The notes under the pieces: model-generated
Seen by the model: the letters and a program-made list of their open reading frames with translations, nothing else
What the model was told of the DNA's origin: nothing
Database searches by the model: none
Translations under genes and position numbers: made by a program
Part shown: positions 15,986-26,200 of the stretch, piece by piece
Position numbering within the stretch: the stretch's first letter is position 1
How the letters are laid out: the number at the start of each line of letters is the position of its first letter
Assembly (NCBI RefSeq): GCF_002953195.1
Contig: NZ_CP026377.1
Coordinates: 744,001 to 808,000, forward strand
Origin: Mixta gaviniae
GTDB lineage: Bacteria; Pseudomonadota; Gammaproteobacteria; Enterobacterales; Enterobacteriaceae
DNA: 64,000 bases
Reading direction: 5' to 3'

Positions 15986-17017
15986 TTAGCGCGCGCGGGC
16001 GGCGCGTCCCCAGACGGCGCGATACACTTTAAAACGACCGGTCTGCGCCAGCACTTCATGCTGACCGAACGTCTCATCCAGCACCTGCGGGTAGGGCAGG
16101 AAGGCGTTCGCCACCAGCCGCAATTCGCCGCCGGTGTTCAGGTGCTGCGCCGCGCCGCGGATCAGGGTGCGCGCCGCCTCCAGGCTGGTCTGCATGCCTT
16201 CATGGAACGGCGGGTTAGAGATGATCATGTCATAGCGGCCCGTCACATCGGAATAGACATTGCTGGCGAACACCTCGCCCTCCAGCTGGTTCGCCGCCAG
16301 CGTCGCCTTGCTGGCCGCCAGCGCGGCGGCGTCAACGTCGGTCAGCCACAGACGCACTTTGGGCGATTGACGCGCCAGTAGCGTCGCCAGCACGCCTGCG
16401 CCGCAGCCGATATCCAGCACCTTGCCTTTGGTATGCGGCGTAAAGGTGGAGAGCAGCAGCGCGCTGCCGCCGTCCAGACCGTCGCGGCTGAAAACGCCAG
16501 GCAGCGTTTTGATGGTGCAGTCGTCAAGCTGATATTCGTCCCAGAAGGCGTCCGCATCGAAGTCCGGCTGCTGCGTCAGACGGCCGTGATAGAGGCCGCA
16601 ACGGCGCGCGCTGTCGATTTTATCCAGCGTTGCCCACGCTTCCAGCATACCTTCGGCGCTGCGCACGCCGCTGCGGTTTTCACCGATAACGAAAATATCG
16701 CTGCCGACCGGCAGCAGCGACAGCAGGTTCTGCAGCTGGAACTGCGCTTCTGGCTTGTTTTTCGGCCAGTAATAGATCAGGGTGTCGCATTCCGCTACCG
16801 CGTCCGCCGTCGCCACCAGGCCAAACTGCGCGCGGTCGCCCATGCTGCGGCTTAATGATTGCCAGTGATGATAATATTGCGTATGAACGCGGCTCAGTTG
16901 GGTTTCCAGCTGGGCGGGCAGGTCATCCTGCAAATCGCCGGCAAACAGCACGCGGCGCGCTTGCCATTCATCACTGTGGCGCAGGATCACTTCACTCGCC
17001 GGGGTAAAAGCAGACAT
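15986..17017 (-). CDS. rsmC: 16S rRNA (guanine1207-N2)-methyltransferase RsmC
   Basis: A 343-residue methyltransferase with the two-domain layout of RsmC: a degenerate N-terminal methyltransferase-like half and a catalytic C-terminal half. The SAM-binding motif [16 protein letters not shown] lies near residue 203 and the N6/N2-type catalytic motif [12 protein letters not shown] near residue 268. It methylates G1207 of 16S rRNA in the 30S subunit. It is leftward, divergent from holD, and in the same order as in E. coli. Confidence 0.95.
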   Translation of the reverse strand: MSAFTPASEVILRHSDEWQARRVLFAGDLQDDLPAQLETQLSRVHTQYYHHWQSLSRSMGDRAQFGLVATADAVAECDTLIYYWPKNKPEAQFQLQNLLSLLPVGSDIFVIGENRSGVRSAEGMLEAWATLDKIDSARRCGLYHGRLTQQPDFDADAFWDEYQLDDCTIKTLPGVFSRDGLDGGSALLLSTFTPHTKGKVLDIGCGAGVLATLLARQSPKVRLWLTDVDAAALAASKATLAANQLEGEVFASNVYSDVTGRYDMIISNPPFHEGMQTSLEAARTLIRGAAQHLNTGGELRLVANAFLPYPQVLDETFGQHEVLAQTGRFKVYRAVWGRAARAR

Positions 17018-17124
17018 CAGGTAGCTCCTCAGAAATCAGAGCGCAGAGTATAGTGGTTTGTTGGCGCATGTTCGATGGGTTTGCTAGCATAGCGGCGCAT
17101 TATAAGGGCGTAACGGGAATTTCT

Positions 17125-17538
17125 ATGTCATCCAGACGTGACTGGCTACTACAGCAAATGGGCATTACGCAGTATAAGCTGCGGCGTCCGCGCGCCTTGC
17201 AGGGCGAAATCGCCATTACGCTGCCGCCGGATACCCGTCTGCTGATTGTGGCGGATATTCCGCCCGCCGCCGGGGACCCGCTGGTTAGCGACGTACTGCG
17301 CGCGATGGCGATAGCGCCGCAACAGACGCTGAGCATTACGCCGGAACAGCTTGCGATGCTGCCCGACGACAGGCCCTGCGCCAGCTGGCGGTTGGGCACC
17401 GACGCGCCGGTTACGCAGCCGGGTCCGCAACTCTCCACGCCGCCGCTTGAGGCGCTCTATTTCGATGCCCAGGCGAAGCGCGCGCTCTGGCGACAAATTT
17501 GTGAATATGATGTCGATTTCTTTACTCACCCCGAATGA
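17125..17538 (+). CDS. holD: DNA polymerase III psi subunit HolD
   Basis: A 137-residue protein starting MSSRRDWLLQQMGITQYKLR, the conserved N-terminus that binds the chi subunit. Psi links the clamp loader to chi and single-stranded-DNA-binding protein. The start is placed here because this segment aligns with the E. coli N-terminus; GGGA lies upstream and the longer frame runs into the rsmC promoter region. Its end overlaps the start of rimI by 32 bases, as in the enterobacterial holD-rimI operon. Confidence 0.92.
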   Translation: MSSRRDWLLQQMGITQYKLRRPRALQGEIAITLPPDTRLLIVADIPPAAGDPLVSDVLRAMAIAPQQTLSITPEQLAMLPDDRPCASWRLGTDAPVTQPGPQLSTPPLEALYFDAQAKRALWRQICEYDVDFFTHPE

Positions 17539-17947
17539 TCTGCCGCAGGCGCTCGCTATTGAGCGACGCAGCCACGCGTTTCCGTGGACGGAGGCGACGT
17601 TCGCCAGCAACCAGGGCGAACGCTATCTCAACTACCGCCTGGATCTTGACGACCAGATGGTTGCTTTCGCCATCACCCAATGGGTGCTGGATGAAGCGAC
17701 GCTGTTCAATATCGCCGTCGACCCGGCTTATCAGCGCCGCGGTCTGGGCAAAGCCTTGTTGGATCATCTGATCGAACAGCTGCAGCAGCGTGATATTTTT
17801 ACCTTATGGCTGGAGGTGCGCGCCTCCAATCAGGCGGCGATCGCCCTGTATGAACAGACAGGTTTTAATGAAGTATCGGTGCGCCGCAACTATTATCCGG
17901 CACATCACGGCAGGGAAGATGCCCTGATTATGGCGCTCAGCCTGTAA
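17507..17947 (+). CDS. rimI: Ribosomal protein S18-alanine N-acetyltransferase RimI
   Basis: A 146-residue GNAT acetyltransferase. The acetyl-CoA-binding motif A is QRRGLGKALLDHL, preceded by TLFNIAVDPAY; the C-terminal motif IALYEQTGFNEVSVRRNYYP is diagnostic of RimI. It acetylates the N-terminal alanine of ribosomal protein S18. The start is one of two adjacent ATGs (17507 and 17510); the first aligns with the E. coli length. It is nested in the 3' end of holD. Confidence 0.95.
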   Translation: MMSISLLTPNDLPQALAIERRSHAFPWTEATFASNQGERYLNYRLDLDDQMVAFAITQWVLDEATLFNIAVDPAYQRRGLGKALLDHLIEQLQQRDIFTLWLEVRASNQAAIALYEQTGFNEVSVRRNYYPAHHGREDALIMALSL

Positions 17948-17993
17948 ACGCTGGCGCGCGGGCTGCCCTGAAGTACCGTAACAGGAGAAAACT

Positions 17994-18674
17994 ATGCTGG
18001 AAAAGTGGGACTGGATCCTTTTTGACGCTGATGACACGCTGTTTCACTTTGATGCGTTTGCCGGGCTGCAACGGCTATTCAAAGCGTATAACGTCGATTT
18101 CACTACCGCGGACTACCACGAATATCAGGCGGTGAATAAACCGCTGTGGGTGGAGTATCAAAACGGCGCCATCAACGCGCTGCAGCTACAGCATCAGCGC
18201 TTCACCGGCTGGGCGGAGAAGCTGAACGTCACGCCGGACACGCTGAACACCGGTTTTCTCTCCGCCATGGGCGAGGTGTGCGTGCCGCTGGAAGGCGCGG
18301 TCAACCTGATGAACGCCCTGAAAGGCAAAGTCAAAATGGGCATCATCACCAACGGTTTTACCGCGCTGCAGCAGGTACGCCTGGAACGCACCGGCTTCCG
18401 CGACTACTTCGATCTGTTGGTTATCTCGGAACAGGTTGGTCACGCCAAGCCGCATCCGGCGATTTTCAACTACGCGCTGGAAAAGATGGAGCATCCAGCG
18501 CGTGAGCGGGTGCTGATGGTCGGCGATAATCCTGATTCAGATATTTTGGGCGGCATCAACGCCGGGCTAAAAACCTGCTGGCTGAACGCGGATGGCAGAG
18601 AAAAACCTGAAGCGATTACCCCGGACTGGCAAGTGAGTTCGCTGCATGAGCTGCAATCCATTCTGTTTGCTTAA
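17994..18674 (+). CDS. yjjG: Pyrimidine 5'-nucleotidase YjjG
   Basis: A 226-residue HAD-superfamily phosphatase. The nucleophile motif is DADDTLF near residue 10, motif II is [10 protein letters not shown], the lysine is in [10 protein letters not shown], and the metal-binding motif is [16 protein letters not shown]. YjjG dephosphorylates (non-canonical) pyrimidine nucleotides. AGGAG lies just before the ATG. In E. coli the next gene is prfC; here a terminator and the T6SS island follow. Confidence 0.95.
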   Translation: MLEKWDWILFDADDTLFHFDAFAGLQRLFKAYNVDFTTADYHEYQAVNKPLWVEYQNGAINALQLQHQRFTGWAEKLNVTPDTLNTGFLSAMGEVCVPLEGAVNLMNALKGKVKMGIITNGFTALQQVRLERTGFRDYFDLLVISEQVGHAKPHPAIFNYALEKMEHPARERVLMVGDNPDSDILGGINAGLKTCWLNADGREKPEAITPDWQVSSLHELQSILFA

Positions 18675-18714
18675 GTTTTAGAAACCACCGGTTTTTAGAT
18701 ATATCTACTGTGAG

Positions 18715-18738
18715 GGCGGCCATCTGGCCGCCTTTTTT
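18715..18738 (+). terminator. Rho-independent terminator of yjjG
   Basis: GGCGGCC-ATCT-GGCCGCC followed by TTTTTT is a textbook terminator about 40 bases after the yjjG stop. It separates the housekeeping block from the secretion island. Confidence 0.92.
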
Positions 18739-18921
18739 ATTGCTGATTTACGTTATGTCAGCATGCTATCTGGAAGCGTAATTTTGGAACCGGTTTTTTG
18801 TACAGCAATTAACCAAAATCAGATCCAGTTAAGAAAAAAATTTTGCTCCGTCAGGTGACGATTTTTTGTCACTTCTGGGGGTAACTGAGGCGTTAAGTAC
18901 AATTTGTCTGATATTTTGTAA

Positions 18922-18953
18922 GAATATTCCTATAGAAAATATTAGGAATATTC
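18922..18953. promoter_or_regulatory. Perfect 11-bp inverted repeat in the region upstream of the T6SS cluster
   Basis: GAATATTCCTA and TAGGAATATTC are separated by ten A/T-rich bases. The arms lie one helical turn apart, the layout of a dimeric regulator site. It is in the 850-bp gene-free region between yjjG and the first T6SS gene. Confidence 0.5.
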
Positions 18954-19001
18954 AGAATTTGTGATAGCCTCATTAATTAAGCTTTACTAATATAAATGTG
19001 T

Positions 19002-19116
19002 TTGCTACCGCCCCGTTGAATTATCGCAAAGACTATGTAAACTTGCGCGAAACAGGACAGCCAATAGATAACAAAAACCGCCCCGGGATCTGCGATGCAA
19101 TCTCGTGCGGTAGCAA
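19002..19116. other. Possible structured RNA or leader region bounded by a 10-bp inverted repeat
   Basis: TTGCTACCGC at 19002-19011 and GCGGTAGCAA at 19107-19116 are perfect complements 95 bases apart, with further internal complementarity (TCGCAA near 19023 and TTGCGCGA near 19043). A T-rich stretch follows at about 19155-19171. This could be a leader or small RNA of the T6SS operon. The rest of the gene-free region (18739-19590) shows no convincing open frame. This is a prediction from base pairing by eye. Confidence 0.3.
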
Positions 19117-19590
19117 TGGCTAAACCCCCGCTTAAATAAAGATTGAATTTTAATCATTTTTCTTTTTTTTCTGATTCAGGCTGCTGTGCGCCACGCACAT
19201 TATGCCGCGACGCGCCGCAGGCGCGGAGAGTCAGAACTGTTCACCAGAGAATACCAGGAATGCCATCAGGGACGATAAGCAATGGTTGAGGAAACTTCAG
19301 GGTTTGCTCGCCGTCAGGACGACGCATGCTGCGTTTCCGGTCACCCGTCTTCTGTTATGTTAAGCAAATCGTGCATTTGCGGTGATGTAACACAATCCAA
19401 ACACGAAAATAATTTGTAAATCGCGCCGTTAGCCGGCAAAGGCCGAAAATGGCGTATCGCTGTGCTTTTAACTGGTACGGCCGGCCACCGCTACATCCTT
19501 TTTTTCTTTAGCTGGCCGCATGCTGTTGCGGCCTGCGCGCCGCCGTTGCGCGGTGTCATCCATTTTTTGTTAATTAATCGGGATAAATAC

Positions 19591-20106
19591 ATGAGGATCA
19601 TGGTGAAACTTCGAATCGCATTAGGTCTGCTTTTTGTATTAGGCGTTGCGGGCTGTAAGTCGCCGCCGCCGGTCAATGACGACACCATCGTCACCAGCAC
19701 CGTCGACGGCGTCACGCTGACTTATCGCCATGCCATTACGCCGCCGCGCACTTTCTCGCCGGTGAATGAAGAGTATCGCGCGCTCTATAACGCCTCGGTG
19801 ATGAGCCGTCCCGATTTCGGCGGCAAGGTGGTGCGTCATCTGGAGAACGCGCAGCCTTATACCGTGCTGGGCAGCGTCGAGAACAACTGGTTCGCCATCG
19901 CCGATAAAGATCAGGATCAGCTGATTGGTTACGTGCCGCTGCGCGCCGTGGTGAAAAGTGCGCTTTACGAGGATACCGTCAAGGCGGATCAGCGCCGTAA
20001 ACGCATCCGCAGTACCTCGGCGGCGAAGAAGAAAACCTGCGTCGCGGTGGATGGCGACAGCAAAGCGTGCCAGAACAGCAACAGCGGCACATGGATCATC
20101 GATTAA
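19591..20106 (+). CDS. SH3-like lipoprotein at the head of the T6SS operon
   Basis: A lipoprotein of about 171 residues. The signal ends in the lipobox VAGC (residues 21-24 when starting at 19591), so it is lipidated and exported. The mature part contains an SH3-like bacterial segment (PYTVLGSVENNWFAIADKD, then LIGYVPLRAVV), followed by a basic stretch and a Cys pair near the C-terminus. SH3b domains often bind peptidoglycan peptides, which would suit a factor placing the secretion apparatus in the wall. It precedes tssJ by 27 bases. ATG at 19591 has GGGA upstream; a second ATG at 19600 is also possible. The specific role is unknown. Confidence 0.7.
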   Translation: MRIMVKLRIALGLLFVLGVAGCKSPPPVNDDTIVTSTVDGVTLTYRHAITPPRTFSPVNEEYRALYNASVMSRPDFGGKVVRHLENAQPYTVLGSVENNWFAIADKDQDQLIGYVPLRAVVKSALYEDTVKADQRRKRIRSTSAAKKKTCVAVDGDSKACQNSNSGTWIID

Positions 20107-20118
20107 TAACGTGTCAGT

Positions 20119-20133
20119 AATGGGTAACCCATT
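20119..20133 (+). promoter_or_regulatory. Palindrome covering the tssJ ribosome-binding region
   Basis: AATGGGTAACCCATT is a perfect 15-base palindrome (6-bp arms) ending at the base before the tssJ ATG. The only G-rich bases usable as a Shine-Dalgarno are inside the stem, so it may limit tssJ translation or be bound by a protein. Confidence 0.35.
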
Positions 20134-20658
20134 ATGAAACAACGAAACTTTTTGCGCCTGTGTCAGCAGGCGCTTTTCCTGACGGCGCTTACCTTGCTGG
20201 CAGGCTGTATCTCATCTTCACGCAGCGATCCTTCCCGTTACAGTCTGTTATTTCAGGCGCACCCACCGGTTAACGATTCAGCCCCGCTGAAGCTGCGCGT
20301 GCTGTTATTGAAATCGGACGCCGATTTCATGTCTGCGGATTTCTATTCGCTGCAGACAGGCGCGCAAACCGTGCTGGGCGGCAACCTGCTCAATAGCGAG
20401 CAGTTCTTCCTGATGCCAGGTCAACGCAAGAAAACCCTTACCGTAGAACGCACGCCCGAGGCGCGCTATATCGGCGTGATGGCGGAATATCAGTCCCTCA
20501 ACGGCAAAAAGTGGCGCCTTTCGTTAGCGCTGCCCGCCCAGGGCGATTCCTCTTCAGACGCGAACTGGCAGGCGGCGGCGGATGCGCTGCAGGCCAGCAT
20601 CGTCGTCGATAACAGCGGCGTACGCGCCGCAGGCAAGTCCGCGTCAACGGCGGAATAA
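20134..20658 (+). CDS. tssJ: T6SS outer-membrane lipoprotein TssJ
   Basis: A 174-residue lipoprotein with lipobox LLAGC near residue 25. The mature domain has the TssJ beta-sandwich signs: PLKLRVLLLKSDADFMSADFY, then FFLMPGQRKKTL, then YIGVMAEYQSLNGKKWR. TssJ is anchored in the outer membrane and binds the periplasmic end of TssM, forming the membrane complex with TssL. Position directly before tssK, tssL and tssM agrees. Confidence 0.92.
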   Translation: MKQRNFLRLCQQALFLTALTLLAGCISSSRSDPSRYSLLFQAHPPVNDSAPLKLRVLLLKSDADFMSADFYSLQTGAQTVLGGNLLNSEQFFLMPGQRKKTLTVERTPEARYIGVMAEYQSLNGKKWRLSLALPAQGDSSSDANWQAAADALQASIVVDNSGVRAAGKSASTAE

Positions 20659-20670
20659 CGGAAAGCCATT

Positions 20671-22014
20671 ATGAACAAAGCAGAAAAGGTGGTCTGGAGC
20701 GAAGGCATGTTCCTGCGCCCGCATCACTTTCAGCAATCGGAAAGCCACCTGCAAAGTACCCTGCGCGACTGGGGTGCCGCTCAGCGTTCGTACCTGTGGG
20801 GCTTTACCAGCCTGGAGTTTGACGAAGCGATGCTGCGTCAGGGCAAAATCGCCCTTAGCGCCGCCAGTGGCCTGCTGCCGGACGGCACGCACTTTGCGTT
20901 TCAGGATCCCCGCCAGGCGCCCGCGCCGCTGGAGATTGCCGATAACCAGAGCAATGTCGATGTCGTGCTGGCGTTGCCGGCGCGCCGCAATGGCCGCGAA
21001 GAGGTGATTTTCAGCGAGTCGGCCGATTCACTGGCGCGCTATCTCAGCTTCGAGCGTGAGGTGGATGACTTTAACGCCCTCTCCATCGGCCCGGCGGCGG
21101 TGCAGTTCGGCAAGCTGCGCCTGCGGCTGATGCTGGAAAGCGAGCTGACCGCCGAATGGACCGCCATCGGCGTGGCGCGCGTGATTGAAAAGCGCGGCGA
21201 TAAACAGCTGCGTCTCGACGCCAGCTATATTCCGCCGATGCTGAACGCCATCAACCATCCGCTGCTGTTTGACTATATGAATGATATTCACGGGCTGCTG
21301 GCGCAGCGCAGCCAGCAGATCGGCCAGCGCCTGCGTCAGCCCGGCCGCTTTAATACCGCCGAGATGGTCGATTTTATGCTGCTGGCGCTGATCAACCATC
21401 ACCTGGGGCGAGTGTCGCATCTGAAAAATCTGCCGCTGCTGCATCCCGAGCAGCTGTTCAGCCACTGGCTGGCATTCGCCGCCGAGCTGTCGACCTGGAC
21501 GCCGCAGCGCTCGCCGGATGCCGCGCTGCCGGTCTACGACCATGACGATATCGCCCGCAGCTTCAGCAAACTGATGCTGCTGCTGCGCCAGGGGTTGTCG
21601 CTGGTGATGGAAGAGAGCGCGGTGCAGCTGCCGCTGACCGAGCGTTCCCACGGCCTGAACGTGGCGACGGTGCCGGAGGCGTCAATGGTGCGCGAATTCG
21701 GTTTCGTACTGGCCGTGCGCGCCAACGTGCCGGGCGAGGCGCTGCAAACGCACTTCCCGGCGCAGATGAAAGTGGCGCCGGTAACCAAAATCCGCGATCT
21801 GGTGCAGCTTCAGCTGCCGGGCATGGTGCTGCGCGCAATGCCGACCGCGCCGCCGCAGATCCCCTGGCACGCCGGCTACAGCTATTTCGAGCTGGAGAAG
21901 GGCGGAGAGCTATGGAAAGAGATGGAAAGGTCGGGCGCGTTTGCGCTGCATCTGGCGGGCGAGTTCCCCGGCCTGGATATGGAGTTCTGGGCAATTCGCA
22001 GCCAGTCCGTCTGA
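20671..22014 (+). CDS. tssK: T6SS baseplate protein TssK
   Basis: A 447-residue protein with the typical TssK opening KVVWSEGMFLRPHHFQQ, which folds as a phage receptor-binding-protein shoulder, and a C-terminal neck/head with FPGLDMEFWAIR. TssK trimers connect the TssFG baseplate wedges to the membrane complex through TssL and TssM. Length is normal for the family. The upstream tssJ stop is 12 bases away and the ATG has GGAAAG before it. Confidence 0.95.
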   Translation: MNKAEKVVWSEGMFLRPHHFQQSESHLQSTLRDWGAAQRSYLWGFTSLEFDEAMLRQGKIALSAASGLLPDGTHFAFQDPRQAPAPLEIADNQSNVDVVLALPARRNGREEVIFSESADSLARYLSFEREVDDFNALSIGPAAVQFGKLRLRLMLESELTAEWTAIGVARVIEKRGDKQLRLDASYIPPMLNAINHPLLFDYMNDIHGLLAQRSQQIGQRLRQPGRFNTAEMVDFMLLALINHHLGRVSHLKNLPLLHPEQLFSHWLAFAAELSTWTPQRSPDAALPVYDHDDIARSFSKLMLLLRQGLSLVMEESAVQLPLTERSHGLNVATVPEASMVREFGFVLAVRANVPGEALQTHFPAQMKVAPVTKIRDLVQLQLPGMVLRAMPTAPPQIPWHAGYSYFELEKGGELWKEMERSGAFALHLAGEFPGLDMEFWAIRSQSV

Positions 22015-22036
22015 AACGTTAGAATGAGCGCTCACC

Positions 22037-23275
22037 ATGCAGGAACGACATTTTACCGGCAGCGATGCCGCCTTTTCCGGCGCCAGTAGTACTAACCCGC
22101 TGGTCGCCGCCGCCAATCCTTTGCTTAACGCAATCCCGCAGATCCGTCACTCCGTTACGCATGACGATCCGGCCGCGCTGCGTCAGCGCCTGATCGATCA
22201 GGTGCGCCACTTTGAAAAAAACAGCCAGCGCGCCGGCCTGCCGTACGAAGTGATCGTCGGCGCGCGCTACTGTCTTTGCACCGCGCTGGACGAGGCGGCG
22301 GCATTGACGCCGTGGGGCAGCCGCGGCGTCTGGCCCGGCAACGGTTTGCTGGTGACGTTTCACAACGAAACCTGGGGGGGCGAGAAGTTCTTTCAGCTGC
22401 TGGCGAAGCTGTCGCAAAATCCGCGCGAGCATCTCTTTCTGCTGGAGCTGATCAACTACTGTTTGCTGCTGGGCTTTGAAGGGCGCTATCGCGTACTGGA
22501 TAACGGCCGCTCGCAGCTGGAGACCATCCGCCAGCGCCTGCTGCAGATGATCCGCGGCGTGCGCGGCGGCTATCCGCCCCCGCTGTCGCCGCATCCGGAA
22601 GATCAGCCGGTTACGCGGAAAATGTGGCGTCCGGTGGTGCCGCTGTGGGCCTGCGCCGCGCTGGCCGGTTTCCTCGCCTGCCTGCTCTATATCATTCTCA
22701 ACTGGCGGCTGGGCGATGTGACCAGCCCGGTGCTGGCCTCGGTTTACCAGACGCCGCTGCCGGAAGTGACCATTCATAACCCGGCGCCGCGCGCGCCTGC
22801 GGTGCTGAACCTGCGCGCCTTCCTGCGTCCGGAGATCGAACAGGGGCTGGTGGCAGTGCGCGACGAAGCGGACCAGAGCGTAGTAACGCTGAAAGGGGAT
22901 GGTCTGTTCGCCTCGGGCTCTACTGCGGTACGCGGCCGCTACGAGGCGGTGATCGACCGCATCGCACAGGCGATGGATAACGTCAGCGGCAAGATCCTGG
23001 TCACCGGCTACAGCGATAATGTGCCAATCCGCAGCGCCCGTTTCGCCTCTAACTATGAGCTGTCGCTGGCGCGCGCGCAGTCGGTGCAGGAAATGTTGCA
23101 AAAACATCTGTCGCAACCCGAACGGGCGAAGGCGGAAGGCCGCGGCGAAACCAACCCGCTGGTGCCGAACACGACGCCTGAGAACCGCGCCCGCAATCGC
23201 CGGGTGGAGATCACACTGTTAGTTTCGCCCGATAATACGCGCGCGGAGCTGAACGGACTGCAGCAAGGGAACTGA
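22037..23275 (+). CDS. tssL: T6SS membrane protein TssL with OmpA-like domain
   Basis: A 412-residue long-form TssL. Residues about 20-180 are the DotU/IcmH cytoplasmic domain (RYCLCTALDEAAALTPWG, then LINYCLLLGFEGRY). One membrane helix lies near 199-223 (LWACAALAGFLACLLYIILNW). The periplasmic part from about 290 is an OmpA/Pal-type peptidoglycan-binding domain (ILVTGYSDNVPIRS, then NRRVEITLL). It anchors the secretion complex in the inner membrane and the wall, so no separate TagL is needed. Confidence 0.94.
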   Translation: MQERHFTGSDAAFSGASSTNPLVAAANPLLNAIPQIRHSVTHDDPAALRQRLIDQVRHFEKNSQRAGLPYEVIVGARYCLCTALDEAAALTPWGSRGVWPGNGLLVTFHNETWGGEKFFQLLAKLSQNPREHLFLLELINYCLLLGFEGRYRVLDNGRSQLETIRQRLLQMIRGVRGGYPPPLSPHPEDQPVTRKMWRPVVPLWACAALAGFLACLLYIILNWRLGDVTSPVLASVYQTPLPEVTIHNPAPRAPAVLNLRAFLRPEIEQGLVAVRDEADQSVVTLKGDGLFASGSTAVRGRYEAVIDRIAQAMDNVSGKILVTGYSDNVPIRSARFASNYELSLARAQSVQEMLQKHLSQPERAKAEGRGETNPLVPNTTPENRARNRRVEITLLVSPDNTRAELNGLQQGN

Positions 23276-23278
23276 CAG

Positions 23279-26200
23279 ATGCTGAACATACTGTTTTCCA
23301 TTATAACCAGCCGGTTGATGTGGGGCTTCGTCGGCATCACCGCGCTCTCCTTTATCATCTGGGTTATCGGCCCGGTCTTTTCCATCGTCGATTCGCGTCC
23401 GCTGGAATCGGAGCAGAACCGCCTGATCAGTATCGGGCTGCTCTACCTGGTCTGGGGTCTCAGCAATCTGGTGCCGCGCCTGTACAACGCCTGGATCAAC
23501 CGCAAGCTGATGGGCAGCCTGAGCAACGGCGAGCCGGGCGTGGACAGCGATCGTAAACGGCTGACCAATGAAGAGCAGGTGCTGGCCGAACGTTTCGATG
23601 AAGCGTCGCAGCTGCTGAAAAAGGCGCACTTCAATCGTGCCGACCGCCGCAACCCGTTCTGGGCGCAGCGTTTTAGCCGTCAGTATCTCTACCAGCTGCC
23701 GTGGTATGTGATCATCGGCGCGCCGGGCGCCGGCAAAACCACCGCGCTGGTTAACTCCGGCCTGCAGTTTCCGCTGGCGGATCGCTTCGGCAAGACCGCG
23801 CTGCGCGGCATCGGCGGCACCCGTAACTGCGACTGGTGGTTCACCAATGAGGCGGTGCTGCTCGATACCGCGGGACGCTACACCACCCAGGAGAGCCAGC
23901 AGGCGCAGGACGCCAGCGAGTGGCAGAAATTTGTCGACCTGCTGCGTAAATATCGCGGCCGCCAGCCGATCAACGGCGTGATCGTTACCGTCAGCGTCTC
24001 CGATCTGTTAACGCAGTCGGCGGAGGCGTCGCAACAGCAGGCGCTGAATCTGCGCCAGCGCCTGACGGAGCTGCATGAGCAACTGGGCATCCGTTTTCCG
24101 GTCTATGTGCTGGTGACCAAGGCGGATCTGTTGAAAGGCTTCCGCGCCTATTTCTCTCAGCTGGATAAGACACAGCGCGAGCAGATCTGGGGCTTCACCT
24201 TTCCGTGGGAGCGGGCGAAGCTGGCCGATTTCGATCTTGCCAGCGCCTTTAGTCAGGAATATGCGCTGCTGCAGCAGCGGCTGGACGCCGGCCTGGCGGA
24301 TACGCTGATTATGGAAAGCGACGCGCAGGCGCGGGCGGAAAGCTACCTGTTCCCGCAGGAGTTCGCCGCGCTGCGTCCGCTGCTGGCGGACTACCTCAAC
24401 ACCGTGTTTGCCCGCTCCAATTTCGAAACCCAGTTTTCGCCGCGCGGCATCTATTTCGCCAGCGGCACCCAGGAAGGCCTGCCTTTTGACCGCGTAATGG
24501 GCGAGCTGAGCCGCGCGCTGCATCTGCCGCAGACGGGCGAGCAGGGCGGCGACAGTGGCGCCTGGGACAGCGTACGCAAAGAGGCGCCGATCCCGGCGGC
24601 CAAAGGCCAGAGTTTCTTCCTGAAGGATCTGCTGACTCACGTTATCTTTCAGGAAGCGGGGCTGGCGGGCAGCAACCGCTGGTGGGAACTGCGCAACCGC
24701 GCCGTACTGTGGTCCGGCTACGCCGGTCTGCTGGCGCTGCTGATTGTGGCCTCGGTATTGTGGCTGACCAGCTACGGCAACAACAAAAGCTACCTGCAGG
24801 AAGTGCAGGCGAAGGTGCCGGGCGTCGCCGAACAGAGTAAAAACCTGCAGTCGGGCGGTGAAAGCGATCTCTTTGCGCTGCTGCCGTTCCTGAATAGCGT
24901 GCTGACCCTGCCGGAAAGCAAAGATTTCGATCTGAACGATCCGCCGGTAACGCGTCGCATGGGGCTTTATCGCGGCGTTGAGGTCAGCGATGCGACCCAA
25001 ACGCTCTATCAAAAATCGCTGAAGCAGCTGCTGCTGCCGCAGGTGGCCCAGCTGATAACCGGCTGGCTGCGCAGCGACAACGGCAGCGACGCCGATTATA
25101 GCTATGAGGCGCTGAAGGCGTACCAGATGCTCTATCAGCCGCAGCACTATGACGGCAAATTTCTGCATGCCTGGGTGATGCTGAACGTGCGCCGCAATCT
25201 GCCGCAGAATGTGACTCAGGCACAGATAAGCCAGCTGGATCGCCATCTGACACAGCTGCTGGAAACTCAGATTCAGGCCTCGCCTTACGCCCGCGACGAT
25301 GCGCTGGTAAAGCGCGAGCAGGCGCTGATTAATCAGATGCCGCTGTCCGGCCGCGTTTATGGCCGACTCAGACGCCTGCTGGAACAGGATGAAAATCTGC
25401 CGTCGGTTTCTCTGGTCGATTTGGGCGGTCCGCAAAGCGAGTTAGTGTTTACTCGCAAAAGCGGCAAGCCGGTGAGCGAAGGGATCCCCGGGCTTTTTAC
25501 CCCGGATGGCTACTGGAACCGCTTCGATAAAAATATCGATATGGTCACCGCCGCGCTGCATAAAGATGACGTCTGGGTGCTGGGCGGCGCGACCGCTGAT
25601 GAGGATAAGCAGCAGACGAACAATGCGGTGCGCCAGCGCTATATGGAAGACTTCATGCGCCGCTGGGATGGGCTGCTGAGCGATATTCAGCTCAACAGCA
25701 GTGCCGATCTGTCGCAGCGTATCAACAGCGCGCGGCTGCTTTCCGGCAGTAGCTCGCCGCTGCGCAAGCTGGTAATGAACCTGAGCCGCTATCTGATGCT
25801 GGAGCGGCTGCCGACGGAGAAAACGCCACAACAGGCGGGCGAGCAGGGTAACAGCGCCACCCGTACGCTGGAAGCGCTGTTCCGCTCGCGCCAGCCCACG
25901 CAAACGGCGGGGGCGCAGCAAACGCCGGAACAGCGTGTCACCGAACATTACGCGCCGGTGATTGAGCTGGCTCAGCCGCTGGAGCAGGGCGGTAGAACCA
26001 TCGTGTTCGATGATTTTCTCAAGCAGATCGATGAGCTTTACCGCTACCTGACCGCAGTGCAGGATGCCGCCAACAGCGGGATGCCGCCGCCGGCGGGCGA
26101 AGCGATCGGCCGTCTGCAGGCCAGCGCCGGACGGTTGCCCGGCTCGCTGCAAAATATGTTTACTAACCTGGCGGTCGGCGCCAGCAGCGACGCCCAGCGC

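Noticed and set aside
15515..18740. tRNA-associated integration of the T6SS island
   Set aside because: The tRNA-Leu genes are separated from the island by rsmC, holD, rimI and yjjG, no integrase is seen, and no duplicated tRNA 3' end was noticed near the island start.
19440..19590. Sigma-54 promoter before the first T6SS gene
   Set aside because: TGGTACGGCC..GCC has the GG element but no TTGC at the right spacing, and no enhancer-binding regulator gene is nearby.
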